Of a stretch of DNA of 64,000 bases, positions 21,628 through 31,029 are shown piece by piece. The notes under the pieces are model-generated. The model was not told where the DNA came from, did no database searches, and worked only from the letters and a program-made list of their open reading frames with translations. The first letter of the stretch is position 1. Every line of letters starts with the position of its first letter. Made by a program: the position numbers and the translations under genes. The stretch lies in NCBI GenBank assembly GCA_965248805.1, contig CBDFKJ010000009.1, positions 1,054,001 to 1,118,000 of the forward strand. The letters run 5' to 3'. The stretch is from CBDFKJ01 sp965248805 (GTDB lineage: Bacteria; Pseudomonadota; Alphaproteobacteria; UBA6615).

Positions 21628-22260
21628 CTAGCGACCAAACAGCCGCCGCCACCAGGGAACATCCTCTTCCTTCGCGGCGGCCGGCTCTGCAGCGGCCGGA
21701 AGGACCTCTCCGCCGCTCGGTGGCTCGGGCGGCCAGTAGCCGACGAACCCGTCGCGGTTCGGCATGCGCACCTCGGGCAGGGTCGCGGCATCGAGCACGG
21801 CGTCTTCGGCGACGATGCCGTCCAGCGACAGGATGTAGGCGCTGACGGCGTAGATCTCGTCGCTCGTCAGTGACTGCGGCGCCTGCAACGGCATCGCCCG
21901 GCGGATGTAGTCGAACAGCGTCGTGGCGTAGGGCCAGAAACTATTGACGGTCTTCGTTGGTGCTTCCGTGGCTAGGCTGCCGACGCCGCCGGCCAGCGCG
22001 CCGCCGAGCCCACCGGTGGCGCCCTCGCCGTGGCAGGTCTCGCATTTCTCCGCGTAGACAGCGGCGCCTTGGACCGCATCACCGCTGCCGGGCGGCAGGC
22101 CGCTGCCGTCCGGTGGGATGGATATGTCCCAGCCCGCTAGCTCTTCAGGCGTGGCTTCCTGACCCAGCTGCGGCGCGGCCGTTGCGGCGCTTGCCGCCAG
22201 GAGCGCGACCAGCGCCGATGCGGCGAGCAGCGCCGATGCGGCGAGCCTAGATGTAAACAT
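21628..22260 (-). CDS. Single-haem cytochrome c, sulfite dehydrogenase SoxD/SorB-like subunit
   Basis: A 210-residue secreted c-type cytochrome with a signal peptide (about residues 1-29), one CxxCH haem site at Cys73-Glu-Thr-Cys76-His77, and a likely axial Met123 in RRAMPLQAP. Such proteins accept electrons from a SoxC or SorA molybdoenzyme; classical SoxD has two haems and is longer. It overlaps the end of the SoxC-like gene by 14 bases, so the two are translationally coupled. The ATG at 22260 gives a good signal peptide; the upstream in-frame extension lies inside the SoxC-like gene. Confidence 0.8.
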   Translation of the reverse strand: MFTSRLAASALLAASALVALLAASAATAAPQLGQEATPEELAGWDISIPPDGSGLPPGSGDAVQGAAVYAEKCETCHGEGATGGLGGALAGGVGSLATEAPTKTVNSFWPYATTLFDYIRRAMPLQAPQSLTSDEIYAVSAYILSLDGIVAEDAVLDAATLPEVRMPNRDGFVGYWPPEPPSGGEVLPAAAEPAAAKEEDVPWWRRLFGR

Positions 22261-23560
22261 TCTCGATCTCCCCCCCGGTGGCAATGCGCCAGCTTTGGAT
22301 CGCGTGGTAATGATAGATCTGCCTGGGTGCATATTGCGCGGCCCAGACCGCGCGCGTCGGCTGGACATTGCCCTTGTCGTCCGTAGCGCGGCTCATCAGT
22401 GTCGCCGCGCCGCCATCCCACTGCCACGGGATGCGGAAGCGCGTCAATGCCATCGGCAGCACCGGCTCGTTCAGTGCCGCATCCGCCCAACTTGTGCCGC
22501 CGTCGGCCGAGACCTCCACCCGCGTGATATGGCCGTGACCTGTCCAGGCGAGTCCCGACACCTCGTAGAAGCCCGATCCCTGCATGCTCATGCCGAAGGA
22601 GGGATGGGTAATGAATGACTTGACCCCCAATGCGTAGGTGAACTGCCGCGCTACGCCGTCCGGCATCAGGTCCGAATATTTGGACGTCTCGTCTTTGGTG
22701 TGCGTGGGACCATCAGCAACCTTGATCCGCCGTAACCACTTCACGGACATGTTGCCCTCATAGCCGGGCAGCAGCAGCCGCATGGGGTAGCCCTGCTCCG
22801 GCCGGATGGCCTCGCCGTTCTGATAAAGCGCGATCATCGCGTCATCGAGCGCCTTGGCCATGGGCACGCTGCGGCTCATGCCGACAGGGTCCGCGCCTTC
22901 GGCCAGGATCCACTCGCCGCTGGGATCGACTCCAGCCTCGGCAAGCAGCGTCGACAGCGGCACCCCCGTCCACTCGGAACACGACACAAGGCCGTGAATA
23001 ACGCCGGCTGTCGTCTGCGGCGGCTCTGGCCGCGTGTTGGCGGCGCTGTTGCCCGCGCATTCGACCAGTGCTATGCGCGTCACCATCGGATAGCGGTGTA
23101 GTGTATCCACCGTGAAGGTGAGCGGCCGGTCGACGAGCCCGTGGATGAGGAGTTTGTGCTGCGCCGGGTCGATGTCGGGGACGCCGTTGTGATGTCGCTC
23201 AAAATGCAGGCCATTTGGGGTGATGGTGCCGTTGAGCAAATGGTGCGGCGTGCGCGACGACCCCGTCCCCTCGCGGCCCTCGCGCAGAGAGAACGGCCGC
23301 GCCACGTCGGCTTCGTACTTTGCCGGCATGCCGTAGCCGCTCATCGGTACGCCGGGAACCAGCATCGAAGGTGGCGAACCGGCCGCGATCGACTGCGCGC
23401 GGACTGCCGCGGGCAGGCCAACGAACCCTGCCGCTGCAGCCGTCCCGGCCACCGCGGCTGCGCCGGTCAGCAGCGCGCGCCGGTCCAAAAGGCCGTTACG
23501 CGCCGCCGGCTGTAGACGGTCGTCCGCGTGCACGCGGGACGTGGGAACCTTGCGAGACAT
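22247..23560 (-). CDS. soxC: SoxC-like molybdenum sulfite dehydrogenase
   Basis: A 437-residue molybdoenzyme of the sulfite oxidase family. A twin-arginine signal (LLDRRALLTGAAAVAG, about residues 24-38) predicts folded export with cofactor. The molybdenum-binding cysteine is Cys168 in ALVECAGNSAANTR, and the C-terminal dimerisation domain ends near IQSWRI. The frame runs upstream without a stop into a sarcosine oxidase fragment, but AAGGAG ten bases before the ATG at 23560 and the Tat signal fix the start there. No soxXYZAB genes are in the window, so a stand-alone sulfite dehydrogenase is more likely than a full Sox system. Confidence 0.85.
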   Translation of the reverse strand: MSRKVPTSRVHADDRLQPAARNGLLDRRALLTGAAAVAGTAAAAGFVGLPAAVRAQSIAAGSPPSMLVPGVPMSGYGMPAKYEADVARPFSLREGREGTGSSRTPHHLLNGTITPNGLHFERHHNGVPDIDPAQHKLLIHGLVDRPLTFTVDTLHRYPMVTRIALVECAGNSAANTRPEPPQTTAGVIHGLVSCSEWTGVPLSTLLAEAGVDPSGEWILAEGADPVGMSRSVPMAKALDDAMIALYQNGEAIRPEQGYPMRLLLPGYEGNMSVKWLRRIKVADGPTHTKDETSKYSDLMPDGVARQFTYALGVKSFITHPSFGMSMQGSGFYEVSGLAWTGHGHITRVEVSADGGTSWADAALNEPVLPMALTRFRIPWQWDGGAATLMSRATDDKGNVQPTRAVWAAQYAPRQIYHYHAIQSWRIATGGEIENVYI

Positions 23561-23570
23561 TATGCCCTTG

Positions 23571-23577
23571 CTCCTTT
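23571..23577 (-). promoter_or_regulatory. Ribosome binding site that fixes the soxC start
   Basis: On the minus strand AAGGAG lies about ten bases before the ATG at 23560. It argues that the SoxC-like protein starts here and not far upstream in the merged frame. Confidence 0.7.
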
Positions 23578-23722
23578 TTCTCTGCACGGAACGGCGTCCG
23601 CTATTATCGCTAGACGAGCGACGCGCGAACATCAGTGTCGCACAGCCTTGGCCTAGATTTCCCGGATGATCTCTCCCCGGCGCACGAGACGGTAGCATCA
23701 TCGCGTGTCGAGCGGAAGCGCT

Positions 23723-24751
23723 GAGGTCCGGCGTCATGTCGGCGATGCCGGCCCATTGGCGCAGCACCTTCACGCCATCCAGGCTCGGAAACAGCTCAAG
23801 CATGTGCATCATTAGCCCTTCCTTGAAGTCGAGTGTGGAGCGCGTCGAGTACAGGCTATAGGGGTCGGTGGCGCCGCCCATGACCAGTTCGCCGCGCGGC
23901 GACTGCGAGACGTAGGTGTGAAGCGATCCCGAAACGATGATGGGATCAAGGAACCGTTTCAGGGGTTCGCTGACGCAGGCCTGCAGCGGGATCGTGCGCA
24001 GCGCCAGGCGAAAGCCGGCCATCGCGGCGACGCGCGACGACAAGCCTGCGACCGCCTGCACGGCCCGGCCGCACTCGATGCGGCCTCGGTTGGTCTCCAC
24101 GGCGGTGATCCTGCCACGCTCGATGACCAGGTCGGTGACCTCGGTGTTCTGGTGGATTTCAACGCCGAGTTCGGCCGCGCGCATGGCGTAGGCCCAGGCC
24201 ACTGCGTCGTGGCGCGCGATCGCGCCCGGCGGGTGATAAAGCGCGGCGAGAATGGGGAAGCGAACGTCTTGCGACAGGTTCAGCGCCGGCGCCAGGCGCG
24301 CGATGTCGTCCGGGAAGATGAGCTCGGAGTCGACGCCCAGATGCTTGTTCACTTCGGCGCGCCAACGCATCGTGCGCACGCTGGCATCGGTGTGGGCCAG
24401 CGTCAGATGGCCGCGACGCGAGTACAGAATGTTGAAGTCCAGATCGTTGCTCAGCCGCTCGTACAGCCGAACCGATTCAGCATAAAAGCGCACGCCCTCG
24501 GGCGTCAGATAGTTGGCGCGCACGATGGCGGTATTGCGGGCGGTATTGCCACCGGCAAGCCAGCCGCGCTCGAGCACCGCGACATTGGTGATGTCGTGAT
24601 GCTTCGCCAAGTAGTAGGCGATGGCGAGCCCGTGGCCGCCGCCGCCGATCACGACAACGTCGTAGGCGCGTTTCAGCTCCGGCGTCGGCGGTATGACGCG
24701 CCGGGACGGATAGCGCCGGGCGAAGCCGAATTTGAGCAATCCGAACGGCAT
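23723..24751 (-). pseudogene. soxB: Sarcosine oxidase beta subunit, 3'-truncated
   Basis: About 343 residues of a sarcosine oxidase beta-like flavoprotein. The FAD-binding start (YDVVVIGGGGHGLAIAYYLAKHH), NTARNTAIVRANYL and the late GIADMTPD motif are all present. Family members are about 410 residues; the last 60 or so are missing, and after TPDL the sequence becomes unrelated. No stop codon follows, so the frame runs on into the SoxC-like gene by chance. The alpha, gamma and delta subunit genes are absent. An IS1182-like element begins about 100 bases upstream of its ATG, so the locus is a rearrangement site. Confidence 0.78.
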
Positions 24752-24855
24752 GGGACGAAAGCGGCGATGATGGGAGCCGCACCATAGCAGCCCGTTGACG
24801 AAGTCCGGCGTGTCTGATTCTGTCTGAACATAGAGATTTAGACGGGCGTCGTGCG

Positions 24856-26214
24856 ATGGCATTGAGACGACAGAGCGAGGTTCAGGGTGACCTCGTGGTG
24901 ACATGGGCGGAGATGCCGCGTTCGCCTGGACACGCGTTTTCCGACCGGCTGCATGAGTTGCTGACCGAGTCTGGCTTTGACGGCTTCGTGGAGGCGACGT
25001 GCAAGCCATACTACGCACCTCGGATGGGGGCTCCTTCGCTGCCGCCGGGGCGTTATTTCCGGATGCACATGATCGACTATTTCGAGGGCATCGGCAGCGA
25101 GCGCGGCATCGCTTGGCGCTGTTCGGATTCGCTGTCGCTTCGCGCGTTTCTGCGGTTGGCGAACCGGGACAAGGTTCCCGATCATTCCTGGTTGTCGAAG
25201 ACGCGCGGCCGGCTGCCGCACGAGGTCCATGAAAAGGTTTTCGACTGGGTTCTGGCTCTCGTCGCCGCGCGCGGTCTGGTGAAGGGCGAGCGGATCGGCG
25301 TCGACGGCTCGACGATGGAAGCCAACGCCGCCCTGCGAGCCATCGTGCGGCGCGATAGCGGCGAGACCTATCGCGAGATGCTGACGCAAATGGCGAAGGA
25401 GAGTGGCGTCGAAACGCCGACGATCGACGACCTCGTCCGGCTCGATCGCCGGCGGAAGGGCAAGAAGCTTTCGAACAAGGATTGGACGAGCCCGACCGAT
25501 CCTGATGCGAAGATCGCGCGGATGAAGGACGGCACCACGCATCTGGCCTGCAAGCCCGAGCACGCGGTCGATCTCGACACCGGCGTCATCGTTGCGGCGC
25601 CGATCTATCCAGCCGATGAAGGCGACACGACGACTTTGCCTGGGACGCTGGAGGCGGCCGCGCGCAACCTCGCCGAGGTCGGCCTGGCTCCAACACGGGC
25701 AGAGCCCTGCAGTCTCGTTGGCGACAAGGGCTATCATTCACGCGAGGGGCTGAAAGACCTCGACGGCGGCGTCTGGAAAACGCGGATCTCCGAGCCGGAG
25801 CCCGCCAACGGCTATCTGCGCTGGCATGGCGACCAGGCGGCACGTCAGGCTGTCTACGCCAACCGGGCGCGATTGAAGTCCGGCGTCGCGCGGAACGCCA
25901 TGCGCAGGCGCGGTGAGATGGTCGAGCGCAGCTTCGCCCATGTCCTCGACCGTGGCGGCATGCGCCGCGCGTTGCTGCGGGCGCGCGAGAACGTCCACAA
26001 ACGCTACCTGATCCATGTCGCCGGGTTCAATCTCGGCATTCTGATGCGCGCGCTGTTCGGATCAGGCACGCCGAGGGAGGCTGCGAGTGCAAAGAGCACC
26101 CTTTTGTTCGTTATTCAGTTCGATGCTGCCCTGGCGATCGCCATCGTGGCGAACATCGAAGGCAAACCAGCCATGCTCGTTATCATCATCATCGTCGCCC
26201 CCAAAACCGATTGA
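24856..26214 (+). mobile_element. IS1182-like (IS5 superfamily) transposase
   Basis: A 452-residue DDE transposase. The N-terminal transposase domain (PSLPPGRYFRMHMIDYFEG) and the catalytic core are present, with Asp in IGVDGSTMEANA, Asp in LVGDKGYHS and Glu in VERSFAHV. The frame is uninterrupted, so the element may be active. I could not find matching terminal inverted repeats or a target duplication by eye, so the element's outer borders are uncertain. It separates a truncated sarcosine oxidase gene from an orphan substrate-binding protein. Confidence 0.85.
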
Positions 26215-26271
26215 TCAAAGCGCGACTTCATCACCGGGCTGCCAGGTGGGCGGCCGCGGGCCGACAATGTG

Positions 26272-27207
26272 TCAGTCGAAGATCCGGTGCGCGCGCTCCA
26301 CCATGCCTGCCGGCATCTTGACGCCCATGCGCTCGGCCGCATCGGGGTTGATCACCAGCCGGGTCGCCTTGGCGTCCGCGATCGCCCCCGACGCGGGCGG
26401 CTCATCGTTCAGAAGCCGCAGCACTAGCGCCGAGGTCTGCCGCCCGAGTTCGTAGTGATCATGACCTGTGGCGGCGATGGCGCCGCCGGCGACCAGCGCG
26501 GCGTCGAACGCGTAAACCGGCATCATGTTCGCCTCGGCGAACTCGATGATCGCATCGAACTCGGCGTTGGTCCCCGGCAATATCACCACCGCGTCGACCC
26601 GCCCGACCAGTGATTGCGCAACTTCGGCGCTTTCTGCCACAGCCAATGGCGGTGCCACGATCTGCAGGTCGAGAGCATGGGCGACGCGGCGGACTCGCGC
26701 GATCGCTTGGTCAGAGCCGGCGGCGAACAGCAGGCCGATGGTTGCGGCGCCGGGGCTGATTTCCTTGACCAGGGATAGGGTCTCGGCGATGGGCAGCGAA
26801 GTCGCCAATCCGCGTGCGCGGCCGGCGGCGGCAGCGTCGCGCAGCTCCATCGGCAGGCCGGCACGCGGACCAACGGCGGTAAATACGATCCGAGACAGCG
26901 TCGCCTCGCGCGCAGCGGCAACCGCAGAAGGAGCCGATATCGCGACCGTAACGTCGGGGCCGATTGCTGCCATCCGGCGCGCGATGCGGGCCGCCTCGGC
27001 CGGGCTGGCGTCGGCGCTTTCGAACAAGAGCTGCAGATTGTGGCCGTCCGCGAATCCGCCCTCGCGCAGCCCATCCGCCAACCCGTTGCGCACCGCGTCA
27101 AACGCAGCATTCTCGACGATCGCCGTGACCGCAATACGAACCTGCTGCGCCATCGCCGCGGGCGCGGCGAACACGACGATCATCGACGTAAGGACGCCGA
27201 CGCGCAT
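26272..27207 (-). CDS. ABC transporter substrate-binding protein (PF04392 type), orphan
   Basis: A 311-residue periplasmic protein of the ABC_sub_bind (TrpX-like) family. It has a signal peptide (VGVLTSMIVVFAAPAAMAQQ) and two alternating Rossmann-like lobes with VDAVVILPGTNAEFD and the C-terminal ATRLVINPDAAERMGV. That C-terminal motif is a family mark. No permease or ATPase is adjacent, so its partner and ligand are unknown. The ATG at 27207 is chosen for the signal peptide. It is divergent from fdhD. Confidence 0.75.
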   Translation of the reverse strand: MRVGVLTSMIVVFAAPAAMAQQVRIAVTAIVENAAFDAVRNGLADGLREGGFADGHNLQLLFESADASPAEAARIARRMAAIGPDVTVAISAPSAVAAAREATLSRIVFTAVGPRAGLPMELRDAAAAGRARGLATSLPIAETLSLVKEISPGAATIGLLFAAGSDQAIARVRRVAHALDLQIVAPPLAVAESAEVAQSLVGRVDAVVILPGTNAEFDAIIEFAEANMMPVYAFDAALVAGGAIAATGHDHYELGRQTSALVLRLLNDEPPASGAIADAKATRLVINPDAAERMGVKMPAGMVERAHRIFD

Positions 27208-27361
27208 AAAGTGGGTCGTCGCAGGAGCGCCCATTGCGGTGCTCGGGGATGCAGCGGTTCCGGCTGCGCCACCGTGGTCGCATCGAAGGCCGCCGTCAAT
27301 GCGCCTCGGCTTCGGCGAGCGCCTTGTCGCCACGCGGCAACCGAACCATAGTCGGCGCCCG

Positions 27362-28231
27362 ATGGCCTCCGAAAAGCCGACCGAACGCCTGTTTCCGCGA
27401 CCGACGGACCCGCGTCTGACGCAAGACGTGGAAGGTCGCAACCAAACCGGCGCGGCCGTGACCGCCACGGTGGTGGTCGAACGTCCGCTGACGCTGTTTC
27501 TGAACGGTCAGGAAATCGTCACCGTGATGACGGTCGGTGACTATCCCGATCATCTCGCGGTCGGCTATCTGCTCAACCAGGGCATGCTGCGCGCCGACGA
27601 CACGATTTCCGGCATCGATGTCGATGAGGAGTTGGGCGTGGTCGTGGTGCGCACGCCGCGGCAGACCGACTACGAGGACAAGTTGCGCAAGAAAACGCTC
27701 ACGTCCGGCTGCGCCCAGGGGACCGTGTTCGGCGATCTGATGGAGCAGTTCGAGACCATCCGGCTGGCGACGGACACGACGGTCAGGACGTCGTGGCTCT
27801 TCGCATTGCTGAAGGCGATCAACACCATGCCGAGCCTGTATCTCGCGGCTGGCGCCATTCATGGCAGTGTCCTGTGCCAGGGGGAGCGGCCGCTGGTCTA
27901 CATGGAGGACGTCGGCCGTCACAATGCGGTCGATAAGATCGCCGGCTATATGTTTGCGCATGCCATCGTCCCGCACGACAAGATCTTCTACACGACCGGC
28001 CGGTTGACGTCGGAGATGGTTATCAAGACCGTGCAGATGCGGATACCGATCCTGGTCTCGCGCTCCGGGTTCACCGCCTGGGGCGTCGATCTGGCGCGGC
28101 AGGCGGGGTTGACCCTGATCGGCCGCGCCCGTGGGCACCGCTTTGTCGCGCTCGCCGGCGCCGAACGCATCGAATTCGATGCTCAACCCGGCGCCGTCCG
28201 CGGCGCGCGGCCGCGAGTGACCGAATCGTGA
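27362..28231 (+). CDS. fdhD: Formate dehydrogenase accessory sulfurtransferase
   Basis: A 289-residue FdhD, which carries sulfur from the cysteine desulfurase to the molybdenum cofactor of formate dehydrogenase. Conserved segments include YLLNQGML, AGAIHGSVLC, MEDVGRHNAVDKI and TTGRLTSEMV. The active loop, often CxxC, here has a single cysteine, Cys117 in TSGCAQGT. ATGs at 27362 and 27299 are both possible; the first is chosen. No formate dehydrogenase gene is in the window, but modABC is 1.7 kb away. Confidence 0.88.
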   Translation: MASEKPTERLFPRPTDPRLTQDVEGRNQTGAAVTATVVVERPLTLFLNGQEIVTVMTVGDYPDHLAVGYLLNQGMLRADDTISGIDVDEELGVVVVRTPRQTDYEDKLRKKTLTSGCAQGTVFGDLMEQFETIRLATDTTVRTSWLFALLKAINTMPSLYLAAGAIHGSVLCQGERPLVYMEDVGRHNAVDKIAGYMFAHAIVPHDKIFYTTGRLTSEMVIKTVQMRIPILVSRSGFTAWGVDLARQAGLTLIGRARGHRFVALAGAERIEFDAQPGAVRGARPRVTES

Positions 28232-28347
28232 TGCCGGTGTGAGGGGTGTTGATTGTCTCTCGGTGCCTCGGGTCGTGTAGACAGGATGATATCATGTGGG
28301 GGCGGCGCGGTCGCGGACCGCACGCCCGTCAACGGAGGCACAACAGT

Positions 28348-28785
28348 ATGAAGAGATTGAGTGGCTTGCTGGCGGCTGTCTTGTTCGTTCTTGCCGCCGG
28401 CCATTCGGCCAACGCCGCGGTGCCAGAGCGCGTGCGCGTCACCGGCGAGATCATCGACACCTGGTGCTACGTCACCGAGATCATGTATTCGGTCGGCACG
28501 GCGCACCACAAATGCGCCATCTGGTGCGCGGCCGGCGGCATTCCCGTGAGCCTCCTGGGCGACGACGGCAATGTCTATGTGGTGCTCAAGATCGAGGACG
28601 ACGACAACAACGTCGGCACCGATAACCCCAGCCTGCTACGGATCCAGTCGCACGTCGTCACGGTCGATGGCGATCTCTATGAGCGCGACGGCGTCAAGTA
28701 CCTGCTGGTGACCCAGGTCGCCGATGACCAGGGTGTGGTCAACCTGACCCATGAAGAGCACGGCATCGTGCCGTTCGGGGAGTAG
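28348..28785 (+). CDS. Secreted three-cysteine protein of unknown function (first of a related pair)
   Basis: A 145-residue exported protein with a clear signal peptide (residues 1-23, ending SANAA). The mature part has Cys40, Cys56 and Cys60 with His53-His54 between them, then LLGDDGNVYVVLKI. I do not recognise a named family. The GGAGG at 28334-28338 supports the ATG. It starts a three-gene rightward unit with a related protein and SCO1, which suggests copper or thiol handling in the periplasm; this is inference from context. Confidence 0.7.
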   Translation: MKRLSGLLAAVLFVLAAGHSANAAVPERVRVTGEIIDTWCYVTEIMYSVGTAHHKCAIWCAAGGIPVSLLGDDGNVYVVLKIEDDDNNVGTDNPSLLRIQSHVVTVDGDLYERDGVKYLLVTQVADDQGVVNLTHEEHGIVPFGE

Positions 28786-28789
28786 TCGA

Positions 28790-29296
28790 ATGCGACGGAT
28801 CTCACTTATTGCGGCGCTGGCGTGCCTGACCGCGGGCGCGGCTTCGGCGGCCGACGAATGGGGCATCGAGCACGAAGAGGCAGTGCGTTTCGAAGCCAAA
28901 GTTGTCGACATTCTGTGCGAGCTGTCGGGCAACTGTCCCGCCGACTGCGGCGCCGGCAAGCGTCAGTTCGGCCTCCTGAAAGACGACGGCACGCTGGTGC
29001 TCGTCGCCAAGAGCCTCGATCCTTTCGGCGGCGCGATCGCGGATCTGGTCGGATTCTGCGGCAAGCGCATTGTCGCCGATGGGCTGATGATCAACGATCC
29101 GGCGATGCCGATGATGGCGATCCAGTTCCGGCGCGAGGCGCCTGACGGCGAATGGCGTCGCGCCAATCAAATGAGCTTGGATTGGGCGGCGGCACATCCC
29201 GATGTGCCGTTCATGCAATGGATCCGCATGCACGAGCATTCCAACCAGGTCATCGAGGCCGACGGTCCGCTCGGTATCCCCGGCATGCTGCCATAG
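28790..29296 (+). CDS. Secreted cysteine protein of unknown function (second of a related pair)
   Basis: A 168-residue exported protein with a signal peptide (residues 1-20, GAASA). Cysteines are at 43, 49, 53 and 90, followed by FGLLKDDGTLVLVA. The order D-x2-C, C-x3-C, then L-x-D-D-G resembles the gene just upstream (D-x2-C, C-x3-C, then L-G-D-D-G), so the two look like diverged duplicates. The ATG lies four bases after the previous stop, and the SCO1 gene follows two bases later. Confidence 0.68.
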   Translation: MRRISLIAALACLTAGAASAADEWGIEHEEAVRFEAKVVDILCELSGNCPADCGAGKRQFGLLKDDGTLVLVAKSLDPFGGAIADLVGFCGKRIVADGLMINDPAMPMMAIQFRREAPDGEWRRANQMSLDWAAAHPDVPFMQWIRMHEHSNQVIEADGPLGIPGMLP

Positions 29297-29298
29297 CG

Positions 29299-29886
29299 AT
29301 GACCGCGCGGTGGACCGCGGCGGTCGTTGTGCTCGCTCTCCTGGCCGGCGCGTCTTCGGCGCCGGCACAGGACGCGGCGCCGGTGCCGTTGCCGAGACTG
29401 TTCGGCGGCCCGTTTTCGCTGGTTGATCAGGATGGTATGCGCCGCACCAATCGCGACTTCCACGGTCAGTTCGCGCTGGTCTATTTTGGCTACACTTACT
29501 GCCCGGACATCTGTCCGACGGGTCTGGCGACCATCGCCGCGGCGCTGGACATGTTGGGATCGGCGGCATCGCGGGTGCAACCGGTGTTCATCACCGTCGA
29601 TCCAGGGCGCGATTCACCCGACGCGCTTAAGGACTACGTGGCCCAGTTCCATCCGCGCCTGATCGGGCTCAGCGGCAGCGAAGCGGAAGTGCGGGCGGCC
29701 GCCCGGGCCTATCGCGTGCACCGCGCGAAGGTGCTGGGAGACGGCGGCGCCGACGGCGACGACTATCTGGTGACCCATTCCTCGATCACCTATCTGATGG
29801 ATGGCAACGGCGCCTTCGTCACCATGTTCCCTCATGGAACCGACGCCGAGCGCATGGCGACGGTGCTGGAGACGTATCTGGACTAG
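29299..29886 (+). CDS. SCO1/SenC copper chaperone
   Basis: A 195-residue exported thioredoxin-fold protein of the SCO1/SenC family, which delivers copper to the CuA site of cytochrome oxidase or acts as a thiol reductase. The copper ligands are Cys68 and Cys72 in CPDICP and His160 in VTHSS. A signal peptide covers residues 1-24. It is the last gene of a three-gene unit. No cytochrome oxidase genes are in the window. Confidence 0.88.
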   Translation: MTARWTAAVVVLALLAGASSAPAQDAAPVPLPRLFGGPFSLVDQDGMRRTNRDFHGQFALVYFGYTYCPDICPTGLATIAAALDMLGSAASRVQPVFITVDPGRDSPDALKDYVAQFHPRLIGLSGSEAEVRAAARAYRVHRAKVLGDGGADGDDYLVTHSSITYLMDGNGAFVTMFPHGTDAERMATVLETYLD

Positions 29887-29895
29887 ACACGGTCG

Positions 29896-31029
29896 CTACA
29901 GATCGATCGGTCGACCAGCGGGGCGCGGCTCAGGCGGCGCGCCGTCATCGTCCATCTGCCGGCGGTCGAGTGCGACGCTCTTGATCAGTACATGGATCGG
30001 TTTGCCCGGCTCCAGCGCCAGTTCTCCCGCGGCGTGGCGCGTGATTCGCGCTACCAGAGACGTGCCGCCGACATCGACGCTGACCATCGAAAAGGGGCCG
30101 GAGCCTTGGCTGGTCTCGACCACCGTTCCGGTCAGAATGTTGCGAATACTCAAGCCTTGCGGGGGCTCCGTCGCCAGCACCACGTCGCGGGCCAGCACAC
30201 GGATGCGCAGTTCGCGCCCGATCGGCTCGGCGACTCGGGGAAGCCGCAACTCCCCGCCTTGAAAAGCGAGTGTGGTCAGGTCGAAGTCGTCGTCATGCGC
30301 CTTGACGCGCGTGGCGACCACGGCGCCGGCGTCGAACGGATCGGCTGTGTCGGCGACATCCAAGCGGCTCATGACCTGCTCAACCGGACCGGCCGCGGCC
30401 ACCGCGCCGCCGGCCATGATGACCACGGTATCGGCCAGGCGGGTGATCTCGTCGAGTGAATGGCTGACATAGATGATAGGCAGCTTCATCTCATCGCGTA
30501 GTCGTTCGATGTAGGGCAGGATCTCGGCCTTGCGCGCGGCGTCCAGGGACGCAAGCGGTTCGTCCAGCAAGAGCAACGACGGGCCGGCGAGCAAGGCGCG
30601 GCCGATGGCGACGCGCTGTTTTTCGCCGCCTGACAAAGTCGCGGGACGACGCGTCAGCAGGTGGTCGATGCCGAGCAGCGACACAACTTGATCGAAAGAT
30701 ATCGCCGCCGTCGCGCGGCGCGAGATCCGCGGCCCGTAGTCGAGATTGCCGCGCACGCTCAGATGCGGAAACAAAAGCCCATCCTGAAAGACGTAGCCCA
30801 CGCGACGGCGTCGCGTCGGCAGGTCGATCCCCGCGTCGGCGTCGAACAAGGTGCGGTCGGCGACGCGGATATGGCCGCGTTCGGGCCGCAAGAGACCTGC
30901 GATCATGTTGACGATCGACGTCTTGCCGGCGCCCGAACGGCCGAACAACGCGGTGATGCCGGGGCCACTGGAAAAGCGCGCGGCGACGCTGAAGTCGCCG
31001 AGCTGTTTGACGAGGTCGACGTCAAGCAT
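29896..31029 (-). CDS. modC: Molybdate ABC transporter ATP-binding protein
   Basis: A 377-residue ATPase of the molybdate importer. Walker A is FGRSGAGKTS, the signature is LSGGEKQRVAIGRAL and Walker B is LLLLDEP. A C-terminal TOBE/Mop domain begins near residue 290 (LSIRNILTGTVVE) and binds oxyanion, as in true ModC. The ATG at 31029 overlaps the modB end by eight bases. Confidence 0.92.
   Translation of the reverse strand: MLDVDLVKQLGDFSVAARFSSGPGITALFGRSGAGKTSIVNMIAGLLRPERGHIRVADRTLFDADAGIDLPTRRRRVGYVFQDGLLFPHLSVRGNLDYGPRISRRATAAISFDQVVSLLGIDHLLTRRPATLSGGEKQRVAIGRALLAGPSLLLLDEPLASLDAARKAEILPYIERLRDEMKLPIIYVSHSLDEITRLADTVVIMAGGAVAAAGPVEQVMSRLDVADTADPFDAGAVVATRVKAHDDDFDLTTLAFQGGELRLPRVAEPIGRELRIRVLARDVVLATEPPQGLSIRNILTGTVVETSQGSGPFSMVSVDVGGTSLVARITRHAAGELALEPGKPIHVLIKSVALDRRQMDDDGAPPEPRPAGRPIDL

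Noticed and set aside
22247..25018. A single 923-residue fusion protein
   Set aside because: It joins antisense of a transposase, a truncated sarcosine oxidase and a complete SoxC-like enzyme. The Tat signal and ribosome binding site mark an independent SoxC start.
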